From assembly GCA_015062495.1 (NCBI GenBank), contig SUUN01000001.1, positions 223,069 through 287,068 on the forward strand: a stretch of 64,000 bases of DNA. Direction: 5' to 3'. This document shows, piece after piece, positions 1-8,796 of this stretch. The position numbers and the translations under genes are program-made. Within the stretch, counting starts at the first letter, position 1. The number at the start of each line of letters is the position of its first letter. This stretch comes from Alphaproteobacteria bacterium (GTDB lineage: Bacteria > Pseudomonadota > Alphaproteobacteria > Rs-D84). The notes below the pieces were generated by a model. It worked only from the letters and a program-made list of their open reading frames with translations. It made no database searches and had not been told where the DNA came from.

Positions 1-676
1 TGCCGTCGCCCCCGTTAAACACAGCGGAATATACGCTGTGGATGGCGTGCATATCTTCGTTTGTAAATCCGTGGCGCATTAATCCAACACGATTAATGGT
101 TCGGTATACGGCGCGCGGACTGCCGTCATAAATGGCATATGGTAATACATCGTTACCAACGCCCGACATGCCACCAATAAACGCATTACGACCAATGCGT
201 GCGAACTGCAAAACCATTGCGCCACCACTTATAATTGCGAAATCTTCAACCTCTACATGGCCGGCAAGTTGCACCAAGTTGGACATAACAACACTGTTAC
301 CAACGCGACAGTCGTGCGCAACGTGCGCGTTAACCATAATCTGGCAATCATCGCCAATCACAGTTCCATCAGACGCAGGTGTGCCCGAATGAATGGTTGC
401 ATATTCACGAATCTTGCAACGTTTGCCAATGCGGACACCGGTCATGGTGGCTTCGTCCTGCCACTTTAAATCCTGGCTCATTACGCCGACGACGGCAAAT
501 GGATAGATAATAGAATCATCGCCGATGGACGTTTTCCCTTCGACAACAACATGTGAAACCAATTCGACGCGATCGCCCAAGACCACGTTCGCACCCACAA
601 TGCAATATGGGCCAATTTTACAATCTGCGCCCAGTTTTGCGTCTGGATGAATAATTGCTGTTGGATGTATAGCCAT
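1..676 (-). CDS. lpxA: UDP-N-acetylglucosamine O-acyltransferase LpxA, 3' end cut by window edge
   Basis: LpxA transfers an R-3-hydroxyacyl chain from acyl-ACP to UDP-GlcNAc, the first cytoplasmic step of lipid A synthesis. Translation from the ATG at 674-676 gives hexapeptide repeats of a left-handed beta-helix and the family signature NAHVAHDC, whose His is the catalytic base. LAGHVEVEDFAI and a C-terminal segment of the form RHGFTNEDMHAIH follow. About 225 codons are present, and the last part of the C-terminal helical domain lies outside the window. The gene implies a lipid A-containing outer membrane. The hexapeptide register and NAHVAHDC separate it from LpxD. Its 5' leader holds a small inverted repeat (AACCCGT/ACGGGTT, about 688-714) of unknown role. 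Confidence 0.95.
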   Translation of the reverse strand, partial: MAIHPTAIIHPDAKLGADCKIGPYCIVGANVVLGDRVELVSHVVVEGKTSIGDDSIIYPFAVVGVMSQDLKWQDEATMTGVRIGKRCKIREYATIHSGTPASDGTVIGDDCQIMVNAHVAHDCRVGNSVVMSNLVQLAGHVEVEDFAIISGGAMVLQFARIGRNAFIGGMSGVGNDVLPYAIYDGSPRAVYRTINRVGLMRHGFTNEDMHAIHSVYSAVFNGGDG

Positions 677-758
677 AATAAAACCCGTTTTTTTAATTAC
701 TAACGGGTTGAATAATATATTATATCAATATAAATTGTTATTAAATAAATATAACCAA

Positions 759-1745
759 TTATAACAAACGCTTGCTTTCAGCCCAAATTTTTATATCTGA
801 CGCGTTCGTCCAATACAAAATACCAATCGACGTTATTACCGGCATAACCGTTATTGCGCCAAACATCATCAGCGCAATCGCAAAATATTTATCGCCCAGA
901 ACAGGATTTACAACATCTGTGTGCCATACAGACATTGCAATGGACAGGAATACCGCAATCATTGTGCCGATGAATACTGGGACTGCTTCGGTCAAAATAA
1001 ACAAGGCAACGCCCAATGCGCACACAACACGCATCAGCCATTTCAGTTTAATGTATACACTGTGACGGATTTTGCCGCGTGGATTTATATTCTGGACCGC
1101 AATCGTCGTCATGCATGCGCCCCCCAGAATCAACATAGCCAGCAAATGCACCACCGTCAGGTTGCCCAGTTGTCCAAAACGAAAAAATTCAGGCTGCATT
1201 AAAATCGCAATTGCGACCATCATCATAATTAAGACAGAACCACCGAATGGACGCATTTCCCCACGCGCAATGCGCCCCAGCAATACCCCCAGTATTAATG
1301 CGCCAATCTGTAATAGTGGCCCCCACCATGCGTGCGTGTCCGACGCACCAACCACAACCAACAAACCAATAATCAACAGCCAACGCCACCAATTCATATG
1401 TGGTATAATACGTTCATGTAAATGTGATGACACAAACAAAGATGTCAAAAACAAAATTGTCGCCATCATCATTGGCAATACAGATAAACTGTCACGCAGA
1501 ACAGCATAATTGCCACCAAACAAAATAGCCCACACACACGTCAGGCCAGCGACCCACATTGACGCACGGTTTATCAGGTTTTGTTTATTCCACCCAATTC
1601 GGGTCATAATTGTGTCTGCGCACCAATATACAACAACAAACAAAGGCAGTGCCAAAATTGACCACCACAAGAATGCCGGCATCCATAATGCAGCGTTGTT
1701 GAATGCGCTGATGGCACTTTCGACGATGATTATATCATTTAACAT
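759..1745 (-). CDS. polytopic membrane protein of unknown function
   Basis: The 328-residue product is mostly hydrophobic, with roughly nine or ten predicted membrane spans running almost to the C-terminus and short charged loops. No catalytic motif or transporter signature was recognised. It lies upstream of lpxA on the same strand, with an 82-bp gap that has its own AT-rich region and inverted repeat, so co-transcription is possible but not shown. It is certainly an integral inner-membrane protein, but its substrate and role cannot be read from the sequence. Confidence 0.75.
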   Translation of the reverse strand: MLNDIIIVESAISAFNNAALWMPAFLWWSILALPLFVVVYWCADTIMTRIGWNKQNLINRASMWVAGLTCVWAILFGGNYAVLRDSLSVLPMMMATILFLTSLFVSSHLHERIIPHMNWWRWLLIIGLLVVVGASDTHAWWGPLLQIGALILGVLLGRIARGEMRPFGGSVLIMMMVAIAILMQPEFFRFGQLGNLTVVHLLAMLILGGACMTTIAVQNINPRGKIRHSVYIKLKWLMRVVCALGVALFILTEAVPVFIGTMIAVFLSIAMSVWHTDVVNPVLGDKYFAIALMMFGAITVMPVITSIGILYWTNASDIKIWAESKRLL

Positions 1746-1785
1746 ATACTTGCCTTTTGTTTTTGTTGTTTTATTATAAATACAG

Positions 1786-2469
1786 ATGAATATAAAACAA
1801 GAAATTTTTACCCTGATGGGCGGACGCGTTAAAATGCGTCGTGGTTGCTATAATCCGACGTCGGACGCGGTGTGGTTGGCGGCGTTTGCGCCGACGCACG
1901 CAAAAACAGTACTGGATGTTGGGGTTGGAACAGGCGGTGTATCATTGTGTATTTGGGCAAATAATAATGATGCAAAAATTACTGGGATTGATATATCGGA
2001 TGAAATGCTGACCGCGTGTCGCGGGAATGCGGAACTGAATGGTGTGGACATAGATTTAATCAATGCAGACATTACCACGTGGCGCACAAACCAGACTTTT
2101 GATTTAGTGGTGACCAACCCGCCTTATTTCAACGGTACGCCCGCCCGACATAACGCACACCATAACGCAGATTTAAAGACGTGGGTTGCGCGTTGCGTTG
2201 CACGCGTGCGGCCAATGGGTACATTCTGTATTATCACAGATGCCGCAACCGTCGGCACAGTTATTGCCGAAATGGCCAAGAAGTTAGGCGACATCACAAT
2301 AATGCCACTGTTTGGCGCGCGCGATGTGGCGGAACGCGTACTGATATCGGGGCGGCTGGGGTCGCGGGGTGTGACGGTGATGCATCGTGGTTTGCCTATG
2401 AATTATGAACCTGTTTTGCGCGATGGCTTGACTATTGCGGATACTTTGTCTAAACTATCCCAGAAATGA
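1786..2469 (+). CDS. TrmN6-like SAM-dependent methyltransferase
   Basis: A 227-residue class I methyltransferase. The SAM-binding motif I (LDVGVGTGGVSL) lies near residues 43-54, an acidic ribose-binding residue sits in GIDIS, and the adenine/N6-methyltransferase signature NPPY lies near residue 110. The NPPY motif and C-terminal PMNYEPVLRDG segment match the tRNA1(Val) adenine-37 N6-methyltransferase (YfiC/TrmN6) group, so tRNA modification is likely. An rRNA or protein-glutamine target cannot be excluded. The gene overlaps the next one by 4 bp (ATGA), suggesting translational coupling. A TATAAA box lies 5 bp upstream of the ATG, so the mRNA may have almost no leader. Confidence 0.8.
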   Translation: MNIKQEIFTLMGGRVKMRRGCYNPTSDAVWLAAFAPTHAKTVLDVGVGTGGVSLCIWANNNDAKITGIDISDEMLTACRGNAELNGVDIDLINADITTWRTNQTFDLVVTNPPYFNGTPARHNAHHNADLKTWVARCVARVRPMGTFCIITDAATVGTVIAEMAKKLGDITIMPLFGARDVAERVLISGRLGSRGVTVMHRGLPMNYEPVLRDGLTIADTLSKLSQK

Positions 2470-3743
2470 TAAATTTTATAACGCGATATTTTACGTCCCT
2501 GTGGGCGTTTATTACATCCCCTTTTCGTGCCATTTGGCGCGTGATTGTGCGTGTGTTTCCACCACGTGAATTTACGGTTATGGACACGCCACGTGGCAAT
2601 GTGTACACATATGGGCAAAGCAGTTTTTGGCGTTTCACACGCTTCTGTGGCAAGGTTGGTTTAATTCTGTGGGCATCATGGTCAACATATGTGTTTGTAT
2701 ATCACCGGCCATTGCTGCAAAAGCGCACAGAACAACTGGAAGAAGCGCGCGCCACACACACGCGCCACATGTCTGAGTTGCAGACGTATTTAACAAAATA
2801 CAACAACCTGGTGCGGGATTTGAATGTCATTGATGACAAGGTTCTGAACGCCAAAGATTTAAAAGAAGGCGAACGTGAAAAATTGATGAATTCACGTATC
2901 AAAACATGGGGGGAATTAGATTTCTTGCGGACGCGTATTGTCGAAATGTTGCGCGACGAAGAATTTACCCCAGAATATACTAAAATGTCGGAACTGTCGG
3001 CGGAATATGAACTGACACGTGCCGAAAACGAAGAATTAAAAAGACGCAATGCACAAATGGTTGAAACTGTGTTACAGATTGCAGATGCCGACAACATAAT
3101 CGTCGATACAGTGTCTGCACTGACCAAGGAAAACACCGACGAATTACAGAAAAATATCAAACGAATAAACAGCACATTGGTGACGCTGGGATTGAATCAG
3201 ACAACATTGTTGCGAAATGCGAATAAATACAACAATCCATTGGTTGGGTCGGCATTTACACCGATTGAATTTGACAAGACTTTGGATGAAAAATACCAGA
3301 AATTAGCAGACGGTCTGGAACGTTGGAATGGGTTGCGTCGTTTAAACGAAATTCTGCCCCTGGGCAAGCCTGTAAATTCCCGTATCACATCAAACTTTGG
3401 TACGCGCAAAGATCCGTTTACAGGCAAACCGAAAAAGCATCGCGGAATTGACTTTGCAGGCAAGATTGGAACAGAACTGATGGCGGTTGCGCCAGGACGT
3501 GTTGTGTCGGCAGGCGAACGCGTGGGATATGGCACAACGGTTGAAATCGATCATGGATTGGGATTCACGACATTGTATGCGCATCTGTCCCAGATTCTGG
3601 TGTCGCGTGGCGATTGGGTACGCCCAGGAACGGTTATTGGATTGGCGGGTTCATCGGGACGATCAACGGGGCCACACCTGCACTATGAAATTCGGTACAA
3701 GGGCGCACCATTTGACCCGACGAAATTTATAAAGGAAGAATAG
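2466..3743 (+). CDS. M23 (LytM-type) murein endopeptidase with coiled coil
   Basis: A 425-residue membrane-anchored peptidoglycan hydrolase. A basic N-terminal segment is followed by one membrane span (about residues 59-76). A long coiled coil rich in Glu and Leu spans about 80-245, and a C-terminal LytM/peptidase M23 domain follows. Zinc ligands are visible as HRGIDFAG and HLHYEI, and the domain contains GSSGRSTGPHLHY. Such proteins cleave or regulate cleavage of peptide cross-links (MepM/EnvC type). All ligand residues are present, so it may be active. It is the second gene of a run trmN6-like / M23 / bactofilin / rpiB, and M23-bactofilin pairing is common in cell-shape loci. Confidence 0.9.
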   Translation: MINFITRYFTSLWAFITSPFRAIWRVIVRVFPPREFTVMDTPRGNVYTYGQSSFWRFTRFCGKVGLILWASWSTYVFVYHRPLLQKRTEQLEEARATHTRHMSELQTYLTKYNNLVRDLNVIDDKVLNAKDLKEGEREKLMNSRIKTWGELDFLRTRIVEMLRDEEFTPEYTKMSELSAEYELTRAENEELKRRNAQMVETVLQIADADNIIVDTVSALTKENTDELQKNIKRINSTLVTLGLNQTTLLRNANKYNNPLVGSAFTPIEFDKTLDEKYQKLADGLERWNGLRRLNEILPLGKPVNSRITSNFGTRKDPFTGKPKKHRGIDFAGKIGTELMAVAPGRVVSAGERVGYGTTVEIDHGLGFTTLYAHLSQILVSRGDWVRPGTVIGLAGSSGRSTGPHLHYEIRYKGAPFDPTKFIKEE

Positions 3744-3744
3744 A

Positions 3745-4095
3745 ATGCTGGCATTTACAAATTCAAGTGAAAAGCAGTCACCAACCGTTATTGGCGCGGG
3801 GTGTAAGTTAACAGGCGACATCAAAACAGATCACACCGTACAAATCCACGGCGAAGTTATCGGTAATATCACCGCAGAAACCGTCGTTATCGGGCGTGGC
3901 GGACGCGTTGTTGGCGAAATAAAAACACCAGTACTGTTTTTACACGGCGAACTGGACGGGCCAGCGACGGTGAATACTGCGAATATTTTTAGCGCGGCGA
4001 AAATGGTTGGGACGTTGTCATATCGTACGCTGAATATCACAGGTAACACAGGCCTGGAATGTAAATTACAGAAAAGAAAGGATAAGGAAAAATGA
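3745..4095 (+). CDS. bactofilin
   Basis: A 116-residue bactofilin, a cytoskeletal protein that polymerises through a right-handed beta-helix and organises cell-wall enzymes. A short disordered N-terminus is followed by repeated short strands with Gly and Val periodicity (VIGAGCKLTGDI, VQIHGEVIGNI, VIGRGGRVVGEI). The tail is Lys-rich. It starts 1 bp after the stop of the M23 peptidase gene, and in known shape systems bactofilins recruit this kind of peptidase. The 3' end overlaps the start of rpiB by 4 bp. The family call is firm and the specific role is inferred from the neighbour. Confidence 0.92.
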   Translation: MLAFTNSSEKQSPTVIGAGCKLTGDIKTDHTVQIHGEVIGNITAETVVIGRGGRVVGEIKTPVLFLHGELDGPATVNTANIFSAAKMVGTLSYRTLNITGNTGLECKLQKRKDKEK

Positions 4096-4538
4096 ATAAA
4101 ACTGTATCCAAAGTATTTATCGCGGCCGACCATCGTGGGGTTGGTTTGAAATTGTACCTGATTGAAATGTTGGCGGCGGCGGGTTATAATGTTGTGAACC
4201 TGGGGGTAGACGACCCGAATACACCCGCTGATTACCCAGATGTGGCGGCGGCGTTGGCCGATGCAATGTTGGATGTGCCGGATTCACGTGGCATAATCGT
4301 TTGTGGCACAGGGGCCGGTGTTATGATTGCAGCAAACCGTTATCGCCACATTCGCGCATCGCGCTGTGACACACCGGGCCAGGCACGCGATGACCGTTTT
4401 CATGATGATACAAACGTTTTAGCGTTGGCCGCCGACGATATTGATATCGAAGTTGCATTTTTGTGCGCCCAGACTTTCCTGGAAAGCCCATTTGACGCAA
4501 TCGAACGCCGCATCAGACGCATTGAAAAGATTTCGTAA
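4092..4538 (+). CDS. rpiB: ribose-5-phosphate isomerase B
   Basis: RpiB interconverts ribose 5-phosphate and ribulose 5-phosphate in the pentose phosphate pathway. The 148-residue protein shows the family motifs: IAADHRG near the N-terminus, CGTGAG with the catalytic cysteine, AANRYRHIRAS, and a His in RFHDDTNVLALAA. The usual GSGIG is here GTGAG. The gene overlaps the bactofilin gene by 4 bp and ends just before a strong bidirectional terminator, so it closes the operon. Length is normal for the family. Confidence 0.92.
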   Translation: MNKTVSKVFIAADHRGVGLKLYLIEMLAAAGYNVVNLGVDDPNTPADYPDVAAALADAMLDVPDSRGIIVCGTGAGVMIAANRYRHIRASRCDTPGQARDDRFHDDTNVLALAADDIDIEVAFLCAQTFLESPFDAIERRIRRIEKIS

Positions 4539-4542
4539 ACAA

Positions 4543-4567
4543 AATCCCCCGTTTGGGGGATTTTTTA
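4543..4567. terminator. bidirectional Rho-independent terminator between rpiB and groEL
   Basis: The hairpin AATCCCCC-GTTT-GGGGGATT is followed by a T-run on the plus strand. An A-run on the left side gives a T-run on the minus strand, so it can end both convergent transcripts. Confidence 0.9.
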
Positions 4568-4573
4568 TTGCCA

Positions 4574-6193
4574 TTACATCATGCCGGGCATGCCACCAGA
4601 CATTTGTGGATTGGCCGGCTTTTCATCCGGAATTTCAGTCATAACCGCGCCGGTGGTCAGCATTACACCCGCAGTAGATGCCGCGGCGGCGATTGCGGTT
4701 TTTACAACCTTGGCCGGGTCAATGATGCCCGCCGCCATCATATCGACATATTCGCCGGTCTGGGCGTTGTAACCAAAATTGTAATCGGATGCATCCATAA
4801 CCTTGCCTACGACAATTTCGCCAGATGTGCCAGCGTTTTCAGCAATCTGGGCGCATGGCGCGATGATTGCGCGACGAACGATGTCAATGCCGACATCTTG
4901 GTCAGAATTTGCGCCATGTAAATCGTTCAGGGCCGATGTGGCGCGCACCAATGCAATACCACCACCGGCAACAATGCCATTGGACACCGCCGCGCGCGTT
5001 GCAGCCAACGCGTCGTCAACGCGGTCTTTCTTTTCTTTGACCTCTACTTCGGTCATGCCGCCAACCTTGATAACGGCAACACCACCAACCAATTTAGCCA
5101 GACGTTCAGACAGTTTTTCACGGTCATAATCGCTGGTTGTCGTGGAAATTGCGTTGCGAATTTCATCAGCACGGGCGGCGATTGCGGTTTTGTCCCCTGC
5201 CCCGTGTGCCAATAATGTTGAATCCTTGGACACAATAACTTTCTTGGCCGAGCCCAATACCGCCGGTGTAATGTTTTCAAATGTCATGCCCATATCATCG
5301 GAAATAACTGTGGCCCCCGTCAGAATTGCGATGTCTTTTAACATTTCTTTGCGACGGTCGCCATAGCCAGGTGCTTTGACTGCGCAGACTTTCAAACCGC
5401 CACGCAGACGGTTCAAGACCAATGTTGCCAAGGCTTCGGATTCGACATCTTCGGCGATAATCAACAATGGTTTACCAGACTGGGCAATCGGTTCAAGAAT
5501 TGGCAATAATGCCTGCAGGCCTGTGATTTTCTTTTCAGACACCAGGATTTGCGCACCGTCCAATTCCGACAACATTTTTTCACTGTTGGTGACAAAGTAT
5601 GGCGACATGAACCCCTGGTCGAATTGCATACCTTCGACAACATCGATTTCTGTGTCCAGACCCTTGGCCTCTTCAACGGTGATGACGCCTTCTTGGCCAA
5701 CGCGCGCCATGGCGTTTGCGATTTTTTCGCCAATGTCCGCATCGCCGTTCGCAGAAATTGTCGCAACCTGGGCGATTTCCGCACTGTCACGAACCGGGCG
5801 GGCGTGCGCATCAATGTCGGCAATAACCGCGGCGGTTGCCAGGTCAATACCGCGCTTTACATCCATTGGATTCATGCCAGCGGCGATTACACGGCGACCT
5901 TCGCGGATTAATTTTTGCGCCAGCACTGTCGCAGTTGTTGTGCCGTCACCGGCATCATCGCCGGCCTTTTTCGCAACTTCTTGGACCATGCGGGCACCGA
6001 TGTTTTCCGCCGGGTCTTTCAGGGATACCGCGCGCGCCACGGTAACACCGTCCTTGGTCGCGACGGGTGCGCCGTATGATTTTTCAATTACAACTGTGCG
6101 CCCCTTGGGCCCCATAGTGATTTTAACCGCGTTCGCTAATTTATCGACGCCCGCCGCCATTTTATCTGTATCAAAAACAATTTCTTTTGCCAT
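4574..6193 (-). CDS. groEL: 60 kDa chaperonin GroEL
   Basis: The 539-residue chaperonin subunit forms the double-ring ATP-dependent folding machine. The start [10 protein letters not shown], the ATP-binding [10 protein letters not shown] segment near residue 86, GGGIALVRA near 413 and the C-terminal GGMPGMM tail are all canonical. It follows groES by 12 bp in the usual groES-groEL order. Length and motifs are normal and no second-copy features are evident. Expression is probably heat-inducible from the promoter in front of groES. Confidence 0.98.
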   Translation of the reverse strand: MAKEIVFDTDKMAAGVDKLANAVKITMGPKGRTVVIEKSYGAPVATKDGVTVARAVSLKDPAENIGARMVQEVAKKAGDDAGDGTTTATVLAQKLIREGRRVIAAGMNPMDVKRGIDLATAAVIADIDAHARPVRDSAEIAQVATISANGDADIGEKIANAMARVGQEGVITVEEAKGLDTEIDVVEGMQFDQGFMSPYFVTNSEKMLSELDGAQILVSEKKITGLQALLPILEPIAQSGKPLLIIAEDVESEALATLVLNRLRGGLKVCAVKAPGYGDRRKEMLKDIAILTGATVISDDMGMTFENITPAVLGSAKKVIVSKDSTLLAHGAGDKTAIAARADEIRNAISTTTSDYDREKLSERLAKLVGGVAVIKVGGMTEVEVKEKKDRVDDALAATRAAVSNGIVAGGGIALVRATSALNDLHGANSDQDVGIDIVRRAIIAPCAQIAENAGTSGEIVVGKVMDASDYNFGYNAQTGEYVDMMAAGIIDPAKVVKTAIAAAASTAGVMLTTGAVMTEIPDEKPANPQMSGGMPGMM

Positions 6194-6205
6194 TTTTATT
6201 TCCCC

Positions 6206-6493
6206 TTAGTCAATAATTCCCAAAATATCTGTTTCGCGAATCAGGACATAATCGCGACCGTCCAACTTAATTTCGTTCGCAGACGATGCCCATTTCGCAA
6301 ATAAAACAATATCGTCTGTTTTTACAGTCATTGGAATCAATTCATCGCCATCGTACAGCCCCGGTCCAGCCGCAATTACACGACCACGTGATGGCTTTTC
6401 ACGGGCGTTATCTGGGATAATAATTCCACCAGCGGTGGTTGTTTCTTCGTTAATTCTTTCAAGTAATACATAATTGTGTAAAGGTTTAAACAT
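6206..6493 (-). CDS. groES: 10 kDa co-chaperonin GroES
   Basis: The 95-residue co-chaperonin caps the GroEL cage. It has the N-terminal PLHNYVLLERI strand, the mobile loop (residues about 17-33, GGIIIPD) that docks to GroEL, and the C-terminal ILGIID. An AAGGAG ribosome binding site lies 7 bp before the ATG. It is the first gene of the groESL operon and is preceded by a promoter resembling alphaproteobacterial heat-shock promoters. Confidence 0.98.
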   Translation of the reverse strand: MFKPLHNYVLLERINEETTTAGGIIIPDNAREKPSRGRVIAAGPGLYDGDELIPMTVKTDDIVLFAKWASSANEIKLDGRDYVLIRETDILGIID

Positions 6494-6530
6494 AAATACA
6501 CTCCTTGGGATGATAAAACCTGTACGATTG

Positions 6531-6558
6531 ATATAGTCTGAAATTTATTGATTTCAAG
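6531..6558 (-). promoter_or_regulatory. putative RpoH (heat-shock sigma) promoter of groESL
   Basis: Reading the minus strand, CTTG (6555-6558) is separated by 17 bp from ACTATAT (6531-6537). This matches six of seven positions of the alphaproteobacterial RpoH -10 (CYTATNT) at the expected spacing. No CIRCE inverted repeat (HrcA operator) is present, which favours sigma-factor control. Confidence 0.6.
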
Positions 6559-6601
6559 TCTGTATTTTAATATGCTGATACAGAAAAACAAGGGGAATAA
6601 A

Positions 6602-6982
6602 ATGATGTACGATGTAAATAATGTTTTCGCGAAAATGATACGCGGCGAAATTCCAACAAATAAAGTCTGCGAAAATGATTTCGCGATGAGTTTTTATGAT
6701 ATTAACCCTATGTTCAAAACACATGTTCTGGTAATCCCCAAGGGACAATATCAAAACATTCTGGATTTTGCAAAAAACGCATCGGCCGATGAACAGGCGG
6801 GATTCTGGGATTGCTTTGCCCAGACCGCGGAAAAATTGGGGATTAATTGCGAATTTAACTGTCTGGCAAATGCGGGGGCGAATGCACCGTTTGTTAAGCA
6901 GTCTGTGTTTCATTTTCACCTGCATTTGGTCGCGGGCGAACGCACACCAGCATTTGATGAAATGGCGGCGGAATTTAAATAG
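6602..6982 (+). CDS. HIT-family nucleotide hydrolase
   Basis: A histidine-triad protein of about 126 residues, the family that hydrolyses adenosine phosphoramidates and dinucleoside polyphosphates. The active-site triad is visible as HFHLHLVAG near the C-terminus, and the N-terminal segment FAKMIRGEIPTNKV is typical of Hint-like proteins. The start is placed at 6602, 6 bp after AAGGGG; the upstream in-frame codons lack a ribosome binding site and family similarity. The next gene starts 2 bp after the stop. The gene is divergent from groESL. Confidence 0.9.
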   Translation: MMYDVNNVFAKMIRGEIPTNKVCENDFAMSFYDINPMFKTHVLVIPKGQYQNILDFAKNASADEQAGFWDCFAQTAEKLGINCEFNCLANAGANAPFVKQSVFHFHLHLVAGERTPAFDEMAAEFK

Positions 6983-6984
6983 AT

Positions 6985-7200
6985 ATGAGAGTAAACGTTC
7001 GGGTTATTCCACGCGCGAAAATAAATCGGGTTGAAGTTCAGCCCGATGGCACACTGCGCGTACACACAACCACCGCACCAACCGACGGCAAGGCAACCGC
7101 GGATGTAATAAAAATGCTGGCGGGGCACTATGGCGTGCCAAAAACCAGCATTAAATTAATTCGTGGTGAAACGTCGCGCGATAAGGTGTTTGAAATTTAA
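6985..7200 (+). CDS. DUF167/YggU family protein
   Basis: A 71-residue protein of the widespread YggU/DUF167 family, whose biochemical role is unknown. The recognisable core is RVIPRAKINRV, VHTTTAPTDGKA and LIRGETSRDK. It is joined to the HIT gene (2-bp gap), and its stop overlaps by 4 bp the stop of the convergent LOG-family gene. Length is slightly short for the family but the domain is complete. Confidence 0.88.
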   Translation: MRVNVRVIPRAKINRVEVQPDGTLRVHTTTAPTDGKATADVIKMLAGHYGVPKTSIKLIRGETSRDKVFEI

Positions 7201-7751
7201 TACTTTAAAATCTGTTTCTTTAATTCTGCGACGGTGTCAGCAGTATGCATATTATAAACATCCAGATTTGCAACCATAAATCCATGTTTACGCATATGTT
7301 TAATCAAACGCGCCAATGGATTCCAGAATCCGTTCGTGTTTAAAAAGAATAATGGCTTGTCCGTTTCGCCAATTTGCTGCATCGTCATTATATCGGTCAG
7401 TTCGTTTAGTGTACCAATGCCACCGGGCAAAATAATAAAGGCGTCTGATTCATTAAACATAATTTGTTTACGTTCGTTTACACCGTCAACAACCTGGACA
7501 CTGATGCCGTTATGGGCAGGTTCTTGCATGGCAATAACGTCGTCGGTTGACACACCAATAACGTCGCCACCATTGTCCAATGCCGCCGACGCAACCGTTC
7601 CCATTAAACCAACGTCGCCACCACCAAAGACCATACGGATTCCATTTTTTGCCAACATGCGACCAACCGCACGGGCATCACGCTTGAACTGGGGGTCGTC
7701 GCCCAGTTGATGACCACAATATACCGCGATTGATTTTAATGTACACGCCAT
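7197..7751 (-). CDS. LOG family (lysine-decarboxylase-like fold) protein
   Basis: A protein of about 184 residues with the LOG-family motif PGGIGTLNE and a Rossmann-like N-terminus (IAVYCGHQLGDD). Family members are nucleotide 5'-monophosphate phosphoribohydrolases (cytokinin-activating in plants and some bacteria), so release of a free base from a nucleoside monophosphate is likely. The start at 7751 follows an AAAGGG-type site; upstream in-frame codons are unlikely to be used. It is convergent with the YggU gene and divergent from tilS across a 49-bp gap. Confidence 0.88.
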   Translation of the reverse strand: MACTLKSIAVYCGHQLGDDPQFKRDARAVGRMLAKNGIRMVFGGGDVGLMGTVASAALDNGGDVIGVSTDDVIAMQEPAHNGISVQVVDGVNERKQIMFNESDAFIILPGGIGTLNELTDIMTMQQIGETDKPLFFLNTNGFWNPLARLIKHMRKHGFMVANLDVYNMHTADTVAELKKQILKY

Positions 7752-7800
7752 TTTCTTTTTCCCTTTATTTTTGTAAATTATAACATAAAATACCCATACA

Positions 7801-8796
7801 ATGAACGAAAAGTTTTTGGATTTTGTTCGCAAATATTCAACGCAACGCGTGGCGGTCGCCGTCAGCGGTGGTGTGGATTCAATTTGTCTGTTGCACTGGT
7901 TGGTGGAACAAAAAATGGATATTGTTGCATTACATGTGCATCACCACCTGCGCGCGGTGGCGGATATTGAAGCCGCACATGTCGCATATGTGTGCGCAGA
8001 ACTGGGTGTGCCGTGCCACACGTTTCATTGGGACGAAAAAAAACCAAGCACCGGGATTGAGGTTGCCGCACGAAATGCACGATATAAATTTATGACAGAT
8101 TTTTGTCACGAAAATAATATTGATGTGTTAATGGTCGCACACCAGGCCGACGACCAAATTGAAACATTCTTGATGAATTTGGCGCGTGGCAGTGGGGTTG
8201 TTGGACTGGCCGGGATGCAGGCAGAATCGTATCGTGACGGAATTAAAATTGCACGACCGTTGTTGGGCGTTTTTCGACGAGAACTGGTTCAATACTGTGA
8301 TGAAAATAATATCAAATATTTTAATGACGAAATGAATTTTGACGATAAATACACACGTGTCAAAATTCGGCAAAATCGTCATTTACTGGCGGACAAGTTA
8401 GGAATCTCAGACGACCGAATTTTGTTGGCCATTGATAACCTGGGGCGGGCGCGGGACGCACTGGAAAACGATGTAGGGGCGCGGGTTAAATCTGTTATTT
8501 ATGATGGATATGCATTATTTACTGATTCTTTTCTGTTTGACGTGCCGTGCCATATTGGTTTAAAGTTGCTGGGGATGTTAATTCAAACCATCGGGGGGGA
8601 CGAGTATCAGCCACGCTTGAATTCACTGAATTTCGCACTAAGTAAATTGCACACAGATTGTAAATTTACGTTGGGGCATTGCGCAATTCGGCGATTCAAA
8701 GACCAAATTTTAATTGTGCCCGAAGGTGAAAAAACAAGTATCAGGAAGAAAAATGAAAAAATTAAAAGACTTCACAAAAAACAAATCAACAAATAA
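7801..8796 (+). CDS. tilS: tRNA(Ile)-lysidine synthase
   Basis: TilS converts cytidine 34 of tRNA-Ile(CAU) to lysidine so that it reads AUA codons. The 331-residue protein has the PP-loop SGGVDS at residues 22-27. Further conserved segments include HVHHHLR, the HQADDQIETFLMNLARGSG stretch and DDKYTRVKIRQ. The C-terminal RNA-binding part is short. Its last 44 bp overlap the ftsH start, an arrangement that couples tilS and ftsH, two genes often adjacent in bacteria. Confidence 0.93.
   Translation: MNEKFLDFVRKYSTQRVAVAVSGGVDSICLLHWLVEQKMDIVALHVHHHLRAVADIEAAHVAYVCAELGVPCHTFHWDEKKPSTGIEVAARNARYKFMTDFCHENNIDVLMVAHQADDQIETFLMNLARGSGVVGLAGMQAESYRDGIKIARPLLGVFRRELVQYCDENNIKYFNDEMNFDDKYTRVKIRQNRHLLADKLGISDDRILLAIDNLGRARDALENDVGARVKSVIYDGYALFTDSFLFDVPCHIGLKLLGMLIQTIGGDEYQPRLNSLNFALSKLHTDCKFTLGHCAIRRFKDQILIVPEGEKTSIRKKNEKIKRLHKKQINK

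Noticed and set aside
5376-6209. A 277-codon open frame antisense to groEL
   Set aside because: It is in a conserved gene read backwards; composition is Ser/Ala/Pro-rich shadow sequence with no ribosome binding site or domain.
6494-6601. CIRCE element before groES
   Set aside because: No TTAGCACTC-N9-GAGTGCTAA inverted repeat or close variant was found in the intergenic region.
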